From Gemmata massiliana (lineage in GTDB: Bacteria > Planctomycetota > Planctomycetia > Gemmatales > Gemmataceae): a stretch of DNA of 64,000 nucleotides. This document shows positions 25,959-34,832 of this stretch, piece by piece. Position 1 is the first letter of the stretch; each line of letters starts with the position of its first letter. The DNA lies in NCBI GenBank assembly GCA_000531095.1, contig HG799472.1, positions 1 to 64,000 on the forward strand, read 5' to 3'. The notes under the pieces are model-generated. The model ran no database searches, was not told the origin of the DNA, and saw only the letters and a program-made list of their open reading frames with translations. Both the position numbers and the translations under genes were made by a program.

Positions 25959-28900
25959 ATGATTGCACGGTTCTTCATCGACCGGCCCATCTTCGCCACC
26001 GTCCTTTCGGTGGTGATTACTCTCGCCGGCGCAATGGCGGTTGGGACGCTGCCTGTTTCGCAGTACCCGAAGGTCACTCCGCCGACGATCCAGATCGACT
26101 GCAACTACCCCGGCGCCAGCGCACAGGTCGTGTCCGAAACGATCGCGTCGCCGATCGAACAGCAGGTGAACGGCGTCGAGGACATGCTGTACATGACCTC
26201 GCAGTGTACGAGCGACGGGACGTACACGCTGACGGTCACGTTCAAGAGCGGCACCGACCTGAACATGGCCCAGGTGCGGGTGCAGAACCGCGTCAACCTC
26301 GCGTTCCCGCAACTGCCGGAAGTGGTCCGCTCCACGGGCATCACCACGCGGAAGCGCTCGCCCGAACTGCTCATGACGGTCGGGATCACGTCCCCGCCGG
26401 AACCGGGGGTGCCCGACGGCCGGTACGACCAGCTCTACCTGAGCAACTACGCGGTCCTGAAGCTCAAAGAAGAGTTGCAGCGGTTGCCGGGCATCAGCGA
26501 CGTGACCATCTTCGGCCAGCGTGACTACGCGATGCGCCTGTGGGTGGACCCGGACAAACTCGCTGCCCGGAACCTCACCGCGGCCGACGTGGTCCAGGCG
26601 CTGCGGCAACAGAACTTGCCCATCGCGGCCGGGCAGGTCGGCCAACCGCCCAACGGGTCCGGGCAGCCGTACCAGCTCACGCTCGCGGCACTCGGCCGGC
26701 TCGAAGACATCGAGCAGTTCGAGCAGATCGTCGTGAAGGGCGGCCCGCAGGGGCAGTTGGTGAAGGTGAAGGACATCGCCCGCGTGGAACTCGGCGCGAA
26801 GTCCCACGACGTCGCCAACCGGTTCGACGACAAGCCCACTGTTGGCCTCGCCATCTTCATCCTGCCCGAAGCCAACGCCATCGAAACGGCGGAGGCGGTG
26901 AAGGGGCACATGGCGAAGATGGGCAAGGACTTCCCGCCGGGCATCACTTACGAAATCGGGTACGACACCAGCCCGTTCATCCGCGAGTCCATCTTCGAGG
27001 TGTTCAAGTCGCTTCGTGACGCGATCGTGCTGGTCGCGATCGTGGTACTCGTATTCCTTCAGACGTGGCGCGCGGCGATCATCCCGCTTGCTGCGGTGCC
27101 CGTTGCTATCATCGGTACGTTCGGCGCAATGGCGCTGGCCGGGTTCACGATCAACAACCTGACGCTGTTCGGTTTGGTGCTCGCGGTAGGGATCGTGGTG
27201 GACGACGCCATCGTCGTCGTCGAGGCCGTTCAGCACCAGTTGGAGAAGGGGCTTACCCCTCACGAAGCGACTATTCGCGCGATGGAGGACGTGTCCGGTC
27301 CGATCATCGCTGTTGGGATTGTGTTGGGTGCGGTGTTTCTCCCGTGTGCGTTCCTCTCGGGGATCGTGGGGGCGTTCTTCCGCCAGTTCGCGCTCACGAT
27401 CGCGGTCAGCACACTGATCTCGACCTTCAACTCGCTCACACTCAGCCCGGCACTCTGTGCCCTGCTGCTCAAGGGGCCGCCCGACCCGACCCGGAAGCCG
27501 TCGTTCGTCGCCGTGCTGATGGGGTACGCCTTCGCTCCGCTGACGTACTTGGGCCGGCTGTTCAACCGCGTGTTCGAGACGACCAACCGCGGGTACGTGA
27601 AGCTCGTCAGCCTCGGGCTGCGCGTGCCGCTTTTGGTGCTGGCCGGCTACGCAGCGATCGTCGCGTCGGGCATGGCCGCGTTCCGCACGCAGCCCACCGG
27701 GTTCATCCCGCAGCAGGACAAGGGCTACATGATTTGCAGCGTGCAGCTCCCGGACGCCTCGAGCGCCGAGCGCACGCGCGAGGTGATGTCGAAGATCAGC
27801 CGCATCGCGCTGGAGACGGAACTGGACGACGGCACCGGTAACAAGGTGCGCCCGGTGCGCCACGTGAACGCGGTCGCCGGGAACTCGTTCGTCATCAGCG
27901 CCTACGGCTCGAACTTCGGTTCGATGTTCGTCATCCTCGACGACTTCGAGAACCGGCGCTCGAAGACGCTCACGGCCGACGCGATCGCGACCGAGTTGCG
28001 GAAGCGGTTCAACATGCTGTGCCCCGAGGGGCAGGTGCAGGTGTTCGGCGCGCCGGCGGTGTCCGGCCTCGGGCGCGCGGGCGGGTTCCGCATCATGATC
28101 GAGGACCGCGGTGATGTCGGCCCGGCCACGCTCCAGCAGCAAACGGAAGCGTTCATCGAGAAGGCGAACCAGCAAAAGCAGGTGGTCGGGCTGTTTACGG
28201 TGTTCAAGACGAACTCGCCGCAGCTCGTCCTGGCCATCAACATCGATGCCTGTTTAGAGCGCCAGGTGGACGTGGGCGACGTGTACGCGACCCTTCAGGG
28301 GACGATGGGCAGCCGCTACGCGAACGACTTCAACCGGTTCGGGCGCACGTGGCAGGTGAACGTACAAGCCGACGCCCGGTTCCGGGACCAGTTGGAGGAC
28401 GTGAAGCGCCTGAAGGTGCGGAACAAGAAGGGCGACATGGTGCCCCTGGGCGCGCTGCTGACCGTGAACGAGCGGAGCGGCCCGCTGGTCATCACGCGGT
28501 ACAACATGTACCCGGCCGCGGCGGTCAACGGCAACGTGTCGGCCGGGAGCAGCACCGGCGACGCGATCGGGATGCTCGAAAAACTCGCCGAGCAACAACT
28601 GCCCGACAAGATGGCTTACGAGTGGACGGAACTCACGTTCCTCGAGAAGCAGTCGCGCAACACGGGCGGGCTGGTGTTCGGGCTGTCGGTCGCGTTCGTG
28701 TTCCTGATCCTCGCCGCGCTCTACGAGAGCTGGGCGTTCCCGCTGGCGGTGATCCTCGTGGTGCCGGTGTGCGTGGCGTGCTCGCTCGGGGCGGTGTGGC
28801 TCAGCGACCCCGGTTCCGCGACGCAGCAAGTTCTGCAGTGGAACGCGGGCGACGGACCCGCGTTTCTGAAGCTGGGACCGTGGGCGCTCGAAACCGCGGC

Positions 28901-29621
28901 GTGGATCGATCGCGTACTCATCGGCAAAGCCAACAAGTGGGCGCTCGCGGCCGGTATCGGCAAGCAGGACGTGAACATCTTCACGCAGGTGGGGTTCGTG
29001 GTGCTGGTGGGCTTGGCGTGTAAGAACGCGATCCTCATCGTCGAGTTCGCGAAGATCGCCCGCGACCGGGGCGCGGAGCTGAACACCGCTATTCTGGAGG
29101 CGTGCGCGCTCCGGTTCCGGCCGATCATGATGACCTCGGTCGCGTTCATGCTGGGCGTGGTGCCGCTCGCGATCGCGACCGGGGCCGGGGCCGAGATGCG
29201 CCAGGCGCTGGGCGTGGCCGTGCTGGGCGGGATGCTCGGGGTGACCGCGTTCGGCGTGTTCCTCACGCCCGTGTTCTTCGCCCTCATGGACCGCCTCGTG
29301 CGCCACGCGCGGAGCCTCACCGGGCACCCCGGGGTGATGTCACGGGCCGAGCGGGCTTTTATCCCCGTGGCAGCCACGGGTTTGTGCCGGATGATCGAGT
29401 ACGGGTACGAAGAATTGCTCTACCAAGTTCTGCTCGGGTTCGCCGGGCTGCTCACGGCCGTGTTCCTCGGGATGCTGGTGCTGGCCGCCGGCGACACCGC
29501 GCGCACGCTCGGGGGCGTCGTGCGGGGGACCGGGCGCATCGTGCTCGCGGTCCCGACCCGGGCCGTCCGGAAGTTGAGTAGTGTCGTGCGCAAGATCCGG
29601 ATTCGTGGCGGAACGAAGTGA
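25959..29621 (+). CDS. RND-family efflux permease (HAE1/AcrB type), first of two
   Basis: This 1220-residue inner-membrane pump starts MIARFFIDRPIFATVLSVVI. The transmembrane proton-relay motif FGLVLAVGIVVDDAIVVVEAV has both Asp residues. Other landmarks are SQYPKVTPPTIQI, PIEQQVNGVEDMLYM, GFIPQQDKGYMI and the TM10 KNAILIVEFAK segment. It is longer than AcrB (about 1050): there is an insertion of roughly 50 residues before KQDVNIFTQVG and a C-terminal extension of about 100 residues with extra hydrophobic segments. The start is set by homology because no clear SD is visible. Likely substrates are toxic small molecules. Confidence 0.92.
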   Translation: MIARFFIDRPIFATVLSVVITLAGAMAVGTLPVSQYPKVTPPTIQIDCNYPGASAQVVSETIASPIEQQVNGVEDMLYMTSQCTSDGTYTLTVTFKSGTDLNMAQVRVQNRVNLAFPQLPEVVRSTGITTRKRSPELLMTVGITSPPEPGVPDGRYDQLYLSNYAVLKLKEELQRLPGISDVTIFGQRDYAMRLWVDPDKLAARNLTAADVVQALRQQNLPIAAGQVGQPPNGSGQPYQLTLAALGRLEDIEQFEQIVVKGGPQGQLVKVKDIARVELGAKSHDVANRFDDKPTVGLAIFILPEANAIETAEAVKGHMAKMGKDFPPGITYEIGYDTSPFIRESIFEVFKSLRDAIVLVAIVVLVFLQTWRAAIIPLAAVPVAIIGTFGAMALAGFTINNLTLFGLVLAVGIVVDDAIVVVEAVQHQLEKGLTPHEATIRAMEDVSGPIIAVGIVLGAVFLPCAFLSGIVGAFFRQFALTIAVSTLISTFNSLTLSPALCALLLKGPPDPTRKPSFVAVLMGYAFAPLTYLGRLFNRVFETTNRGYVKLVSLGLRVPLLVLAGYAAIVASGMAAFRTQPTGFIPQQDKGYMICSVQLPDASSAERTREVMSKISRIALETELDDGTGNKVRPVRHVNAVAGNSFVISAYGSNFGSMFVILDDFENRRSKTLTADAIATELRKRFNMLCPEGQVQVFGAPAVSGLGRAGGFRIMIEDRGDVGPATLQQQTEAFIEKANQQKQVVGLFTVFKTNSPQLVLAINIDACLERQVDVGDVYATLQGTMGSRYANDFNRFGRTWQVNVQADARFRDQLEDVKRLKVRNKKGDMVPLGALLTVNERSGPLVITRYNMYPAAAVNGNVSAGSSTGDAIGMLEKLAEQQLPDKMAYEWTELTFLEKQSRNTGGLVFGLSVAFVFLILAALYESWAFPLAVILVVPVCVACSLGAVWLSDPGSATQQVLQWNAGDGPAFLKLGPWALETAAWIDRVLIGKANKWALAAGIGKQDVNIFTQVGFVVLVGLACKNAILIVEFAKIARDRGAELNTAILEACALRFRPIMMTSVAFMLGVVPLAIATGAGAEMRQALGVAVLGGMLGVTAFGVFLTPVFFALMDRLVRHARSLTGHPGVMSRAERAFIPVAATGLCRMIEYGYEELLYQVLLGFAGLLTAVFLGMLVLAAGDTARTLGGVVRGTGRIVLAVPTRAVRKLSSVVRKIRIRGGTK

Positions 29622-29696
29622 CCGGGGTTACCAACGCGGTTCGCGGCGCCCGTTGAGCGCGCCCGGGTACCAACTTCTCTCTATCCCACACGCGGC

Positions 29697-32600
29697 ATGT
29701 TCACACGCTTCTTCATCGACCGACCGATCTTCGCCGCGGTGCTGGCGATCATGACCGTGCTCGCGGGCCTGGTCGGGCTGGACTCGCGCCCGGTCGCCCA
29801 GTACCCGGACATCACCCCGCCGACGGTCGAGGTGTACGGCATCTACCCCGGGGCGAACGCCCGGGTGGTCGCCGACACCGTGGCCGCGCCGATCGAACAA
29901 CAAGTAAACGGCGTGGAAGACATGATGTACATGTCGTCCACGTGCGGGAACGACGGCTCGTACACGCTGACGGTCACGTTCAAGCCCGGTATCGATTTGA
30001 ACATCGCGCAGGTGCTCGTGCAGAACCGCGTGAACCTGGCTGAACCGGTGCTGCCCGATCTGGTGAAGCGCCGCGGGGTCACGGTCAAGAAGAAGTCGCC
30101 CAGCCAGTTGATGATTATCAACCTGTACAACACGAAGGACGTACCGGACGACGAGAAGGCGCGCCAGCGCCTGCTGCTCGAACTGAGTAACTACGCGACC
30201 ATCCAACTGCGCGACGAACTGGCCCGGCTCCAGGGCGTGGGCGACATCACGTACCTGGGCCAGCGCGACTACTCGATGCGGATCTGGCTCGACCCCGAGA
30301 AGATGGCGGTGAAGGGGCTGTCCTCCGCCGAGGTGCTCCACGCGGTCGAGCAGCAGAACGCGCAGGTCGCAGCCGGGCAAGTGGGCCAGCCCCCGGCCCC
30401 GCGCGGGCAGGCGTTCCAGTACACGATCAACACGCTGGGCCGGCTCACCGACGAGAAACAGTTCGGTGAGATCATCCTCAAGGCCGACCCGGACAGCCGA
30501 CCGGTGCGGCTCAAGGACGTGGGCACGATCGAATTGGGCGCGCTCAGCTACGACCAGTCCTGCACGTTCGACGGCAAGCCGTCCGTGGCGCTCGCGGTGT
30601 ACCAACTCCCCGGCACCAACGCGATCGATACCGCGCGGCGCGTGCGCGAGAAAATGGCCGAACTCCGGCCCCGGTTCCCCGCGAACGTCGAGTACCAGAT
30701 CGCTTACGATACGACGCCGTTCATCGACGAGTCGATCAAAGAAGTGTTCCACACGCTCCGCGACGCGGTGATCCTCGTAGCGATCGTGATGCTGGTGTTC
30801 CTCCAGTCGTGGCGCGCGGCAATCATCCCGCTCGCCGCGGTGCCCGTCGCCATCGTCGGCACGTTCGCGGCGATGGCCGCTCTCGACTACTCGGTGAACA
30901 ACCTGACGCTGTTCGGGTTGGTACTCGCGGTGGGGATCGTGGTGGACGATGCCATCGTCGTCGTCGAGGCCGTCCAGCACCACATCGAGCACGGACTCCC
31001 GCCGCGCGACGCGACCATAAAAGCTCTCGACGAAGTGGCCGGTCCCGTCATCGCGGTGGGGCTGGTGCTGTCGGCGGTGTTCGTGCCGTGCGTGTTCATC
31101 TCGGGGATCGTGGGGGAGTTCTACCGCCAGTTCGCGGTGACGATCGCGGTCAGTACGCTGATCTCGGCGTTCAACTCGCTCACCCTCAGCCCGGCGCTCT
31201 GCGCGCTGCTGCTTAAATCCAACTCCGATGCCCGGGCGCGGGACCCACTGCCCTCAATGGTCTTCCCGATCGCGGGGGCGGGGCTCGCGTACTACTACTT
31301 GACGACCAACCCGCCGTCGTGGGCCGTGGGGACCGTGGACGCGCCGATCGGGCCATTCTCGTTCTCCCTGCCGATGTCCGTCGCAGTGGCTGCGGGGGCC
31401 GGGGTGGTGGGCTGTGGCGTTGGGTGGGCACTGCGGACGGCGCTAAACCACACGCTGGGGTACCTGTTCACCGGTTTTAACCGCGGGTTCGACGCGGTGA
31501 CCGTGGGCTACACGCGGGTCGTTGCGGTCACACTGCGCGGGTCGCTGCTCGTCCTCATCGGGTACGGCGGGCTCCTGTACCTCACATACGACACCCTCAA
31601 CACCACGCCGACCGGCTTCATCCCGGCTCAGGACAAGGGGTACTTGCTCGTGAACGTGGTGCTCCCAGATGCCGCGTCGGTCGAGCGCACGGAACAGGAG
31701 ATGCGGAAACTGGAAGCCGTCGCGCAGCGCACGCCCGGGGTAAAGCACACCGTGAGCGTGTCCGGGAACTCGGTGATGATCGGTACGACCGCGCCGAACT
31801 TCGCGACGCTCTACGTGATGCTCGACGACTTCCCGAACCGGCACGACCCGGCCCTCTCCGGCGACGCGATCGCGGCCAAGCTCCAGCGCGAGCTTTCGGA
31901 CGAGGTTCCCGGCGCGCGACTCACCGTGTTCGGCGCGCCGCCCGTGGACGGGCTGGGCAACACCGGCGGCTTCAAGCTGATCGTGGAGGATCGTGGCGAC
32001 ACCGGTCCCGAGGCGATCGAGGAAGCGGCGCGGGGCATCGTCGAGAGCGCGGACGAGAAGGAGTTGCGGGACACGTTCACGGGCTTCCGCGCGGACACGC
32101 CCTGGTTGCGGCTCCACATCGACCGCGACGCGGCTCAGATGAAGGGCGTCGCGGTGGGCGACATCGTGGGGGCGCTTCAGGTGTACTTCGGCTCGCTGTA
32201 CGTGAACGACTTCAACCTGTTCGGGCGCACGTGGCAGGTGAACGTGCAGGCCGACGAGAAGTTCCGCCGGCGCTCCTCGGACCTCAAACGTTTACGGGTC
32301 AAGAGCGCGGGTGTGGAACTCGAAAATCAGATGGCCGCGCAGCAGGCGCGGGCGGCCGGGAAGCCCGCTCCGGCGCCGAAGGAGGTTATGGTCCCGCTGT
32401 CCTCGTTCCTCTCCGTGCGCGACACGAGCGGACCGGTGATGGTGCAGCGGTACAACCTCTACCCCGCCGCGGCGATCACCTCGAACCCGGCGCCGGGCGT
32501 CAGTTCCGGGCAGGCGCTCGCCGCGATGGAGCGCACCGCGAACGAGAAACTGCCGTCCACCATGAAGGCCGAATGGACCGAACTCGCGCTGCTGCAACTA

Positions 32601-33158
32601 GAAACGAAGGACACCGCGCTGCGGGCGTTCGTGCTGAGCGTGGTGCTCGTGTTCCTGGTTCTGGCCGCGCAGTACGAGAGCTGGGCGCTGCCGCTGGCGG
32701 TGATCCTGGTGGTCCCGATGTGCATCCTGAGCGCCGCGGTCGGCGTGCTGTACGCGGGCCAGGACGTGAACATCTTCACGCAGGTGGGGTTCGTGGTCTT
32801 GGTGGGGCTTGCGTGTAAGAACGCGATCCTCATCATCGAGTTCGCGAAACAGCGGGCCGACGCGGGCGCGGCGCGCTGGCAAGCGGCCCTCGATGCGTGC
32901 AAGTTGCGTTTGCGGCCGATCATCATGACTTCGGTCGCGTTCATCATCGGCGTGGTTCCGCTGGTGCTGGCGAAGGGGGCCGGGGCCGAGATGCGCCACG
33001 CGCTCGGTACGGCGGTGTTCGCGGGGATGCTCGGGGTGACCGCGTTCGGGCTGTTCCTCACGCCCGTGTTCTTCGTGGTCATTCAGCGCCTGAAAGAATC
33101 GTGGGCCGGCGCCCGCGAGCCGGTGCCGGTAGACACGGAGCCGCCCTCGGCGCATTAA
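29697..33158 (+). CDS. RND-family efflux permease (HAE1/AcrB type), second of two
   Basis: The 1153-residue pump begins MFTRFFIDRPIFAAVLAIMT and shares all main motifs with the preceding gene: SRPVAQYPDITPPTVEV, PIEQQVNGVEDMMYM, FGLVLAVGIVVDDAIVVVEAV with both relay Asp residues, TGFIPAQDKGYLL and KNAILIIEFAKQ. A Pro/Ala-rich insertion (AAQQARAAGKPAPAPKEV) occurs in the second periplasmic half. It lies 75 bp after the first pump, presumably in one operon with the adaptor. Two pumps with one adaptor may form mixed trimers, as in MdtBC/MuxBC, or be alternatives; this is inference. Confidence 0.92.
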   Translation: MFTRFFIDRPIFAAVLAIMTVLAGLVGLDSRPVAQYPDITPPTVEVYGIYPGANARVVADTVAAPIEQQVNGVEDMMYMSSTCGNDGSYTLTVTFKPGIDLNIAQVLVQNRVNLAEPVLPDLVKRRGVTVKKKSPSQLMIINLYNTKDVPDDEKARQRLLLELSNYATIQLRDELARLQGVGDITYLGQRDYSMRIWLDPEKMAVKGLSSAEVLHAVEQQNAQVAAGQVGQPPAPRGQAFQYTINTLGRLTDEKQFGEIILKADPDSRPVRLKDVGTIELGALSYDQSCTFDGKPSVALAVYQLPGTNAIDTARRVREKMAELRPRFPANVEYQIAYDTTPFIDESIKEVFHTLRDAVILVAIVMLVFLQSWRAAIIPLAAVPVAIVGTFAAMAALDYSVNNLTLFGLVLAVGIVVDDAIVVVEAVQHHIEHGLPPRDATIKALDEVAGPVIAVGLVLSAVFVPCVFISGIVGEFYRQFAVTIAVSTLISAFNSLTLSPALCALLLKSNSDARARDPLPSMVFPIAGAGLAYYYLTTNPPSWAVGTVDAPIGPFSFSLPMSVAVAAGAGVVGCGVGWALRTALNHTLGYLFTGFNRGFDAVTVGYTRVVAVTLRGSLLVLIGYGGLLYLTYDTLNTTPTGFIPAQDKGYLLVNVVLPDAASVERTEQEMRKLEAVAQRTPGVKHTVSVSGNSVMIGTTAPNFATLYVMLDDFPNRHDPALSGDAIAAKLQRELSDEVPGARLTVFGAPPVDGLGNTGGFKLIVEDRGDTGPEAIEEAARGIVESADEKELRDTFTGFRADTPWLRLHIDRDAAQMKGVAVGDIVGALQVYFGSLYVNDFNLFGRTWQVNVQADEKFRRRSSDLKRLRVKSAGVELENQMAAQQARAAGKPAPAPKEVMVPLSSFLSVRDTSGPVMVQRYNLYPAAAITSNPAPGVSSGQALAAMERTANEKLPSTMKAEWTELALLQLETKDTALRAFVLSVVLVFLVLAAQYESWALPLAVILVVPMCILSAAVGVLYAGQDVNIFTQVGFVVLVGLACKNAILIIEFAKQRADAGAARWQAALDACKLRLRPIIMTSVAFIIGVVPLVLAKGAGAEMRHALGTAVFAGMLGVTAFGLFLTPVFFVVIQRLKESWAGAREPVPVDTEPPSAH

Positions 33159-33224
33159 TCGCGTGCATCCGGCACGCCCGTTGCCGTAAAATATCGCGCT
33201 TGGCCTCATCGCGGAGGAACACCC

Positions 33225-33827
33225 ATGACGCGGATTCTGTTCGCACTCGCGGTCACGGTCGGGTTCGCCGACCTCGCCAGCGCCCAGCAAAACAATTTGC
33301 CGCTCTCACCGGGTGTTCGGCCGGTGATGCCGGCGGGGGTCGGTGCCGCGACGTCGCGCCCGGACCAACCGGGAATCATCTATTTCCCCGCCATTGCTCC
33401 GTGGGGCTGGGCCACCGGTTGGGCCTACCAGACGTCCTACAGTCCGTGGACCGGCTTCGGGTACACGTTCGGTGGGTACCTTCCCAACGGGTCCACAACC
33501 ATCGCGCCCGTTCAGGAAACTCCCGCCCCGCGCCCGCAAAAGCCTCAGCCGCGAATCGTGCTGGCGAACGAGTTCCCGGCGACGCTCGCGCTCCAGTTCC
33601 CGGCGGCGGCCGAAGTTTGGTTCAACGGGGAAAAAGTGAAGGGCGAGGCACAAGACGCTCGGGTGCTCACGTCCCCCGTCTTGAGGCCGGGCACGCAGTA
33701 CACTTTCGAGGTGAAAGCCCGCTGGAAGAATCAGGGTAAACTCTTTGAGAGTGCCCGAACCGTGACACTCGGTCCGGGGGACCACAGCCGGCTGCTCGTC
33801 GTATCCGGGACTGAAGTACGGGAATAG
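33225..33827 (+). CDS. TIGR03000 domain protein (first of tandem pair)
   Basis: The 200-residue protein has a signal peptide (MTRILFALAVTVGFADLASA), an aromatic Gly-rich region and a C-terminal ~75-residue TIGR03000 domain with ATLALQFPAAAEVWFNGEKV, GTQYTFEVKARW and VTLGPGDHSRLLVVSG. TIGR03000 is a planctomycete domain of unknown function, probably an all-beta extracytoplasmic module. A GCGGAGG site lies upstream. The next gene is a paralogue 21 bp away, so they are likely co-transcribed. Confidence 0.8.
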   Translation: MTRILFALAVTVGFADLASAQQNNLPLSPGVRPVMPAGVGAATSRPDQPGIIYFPAIAPWGWATGWAYQTSYSPWTGFGYTFGGYLPNGSTTIAPVQETPAPRPQKPQPRIVLANEFPATLALQFPAAAEVWFNGEKVKGEAQDARVLTSPVLRPGTQYTFEVKARWKNQGKLFESARTVTLGPGDHSRLLVVSGTEVRE

Positions 33828-33847
33828 AAGCCCGCCGGAGAGACACC

Positions 33848-34492
33848 ATGATCCGCACCCTTGCGACACTACTGGCGCTGGCCGGTGGTGCCGGATTCGC
33901 AAACGCGCAACCGCGTCACAATGCTCCTCTGCCCCTTTCACCGGGTGTCCACCCGGGTAGTCCCATTGGTCCCGGAACTCAATTCATTCCCCAACCGACG
34001 CACCGATTCGCCCCTGCGGGCGGAAGGAACATGCACGGGGGGCACAATTGGGCCGGCCCAGGGCACTACTTCACTCCCTACGGTCGCAGTAACCTCTTTG
34101 GTTACGGAGGGTACGGATACGGTTACGGAGTGTATGATTACGGGTACGGACCGGTGTACGACTACGCGCCGCCGGTCATCGTAGAGGTGCCCGTACTTCC
34201 GCCGAGCCCTCCCCAACGGCGGATCGTGCTAGCGAATGAGTTCCCGGCGACGCTCGCACTTCAGTTCCCGGCCGCGGCTGAAGTCTGGCTGAACGGGGAG
34301 CAGGTAAAAGGCGAGGCGAGCGAGGAGCGAGTGCTCACGTCGCCGATTCTCAAACAGGGCGAACAGTACACCTTCGACGTCAAGGCACGCTGGGCGATCA
34401 ACGACAAGACCTACGAGAACGTCCGAACCGTAACGCTCGGTTCCGGTGACCGTAGTCGGTTGCTCGTGGTTTCCGGGGTCGAAGTGAAATAG
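33848..34492 (+). CDS. TIGR03000 domain protein (second of tandem pair)
   Basis: The 214-residue protein has a signal peptide, a Pro/His-rich stretch, a Tyr-Gly repeat segment (GYGGYGYGYGVYDYGYGP) and a C-terminal TIGR03000 domain nearly identical in places to the preceding gene (ATLALQFPAAAEVWLNGEQV). Tandem duplication is clear. GGAGAGACACC lies just before the ATG. A strong hairpin follows at 34609-34640. Role unknown; probably extracytoplasmic. Confidence 0.8.
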   Translation: MIRTLATLLALAGGAGFANAQPRHNAPLPLSPGVHPGSPIGPGTQFIPQPTHRFAPAGGRNMHGGHNWAGPGHYFTPYGRSNLFGYGGYGYGYGVYDYGYGPVYDYAPPVIVEVPVLPPSPPQRRIVLANEFPATLALQFPAAAEVWLNGEQVKGEASEERVLTSPILKQGEQYTFDVKARWAINDKTYENVRTVTLGSGDRSRLLVVSGVEVK

Positions 34493-34608
34493 CAAGAGCA
34501 TTCCTGTCAATACTTTGCGCGGTTCGTCGGGATCGAAACGTCCCGGGCGGTTGCATCCCCACGAGTTGCGAACTACGATCTGAGGCCGCGTGAAGGGGAC
34601 GCGCGGCA

Positions 34609-34650
34609 CCCGCGCCGGTCGAGGGACCCGCCGGTGCGGGGTTTTATCCT
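34609..34650 (+). terminator. Intrinsic terminator after the TIGR03000 pair
   Basis: CCCGCGCCGG (34609-34618) pairs with CCGGTGCGGG (34631-34640), 10 bp with one G-T pair, followed by GTTTTATCC. The 34493-34832 gap shows no other obvious feature. Confidence 0.75.
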
Positions 34651-34832
34651 CTTCCTTTCCAGCACCAGATCCGCAACTCACTTCGTTCCGCATGTGCGAG
34701 GCTGCCAACCGATCTGGGCCTCGATATTGCCCGGCGTGAAGAACCAAATCACTTGAAATCCGGGTCGATTAGTGCGCCGGTCTGACGGTGGTTGCTCTAA
34801 CGATTTTCCGCGACGCGACGTACACTGTGAGT

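Noticed and set aside
25743-28175. Long antisense open frames opposite the RND pump, also 2186-3889, 9006-10637 and 22151-23839
   Set aside because: High GC leaves long opposite-strand frames open by chance. Their translations are Arg/His/Val-rich and show no family motifs, while the opposite strand carries clear conserved domains.
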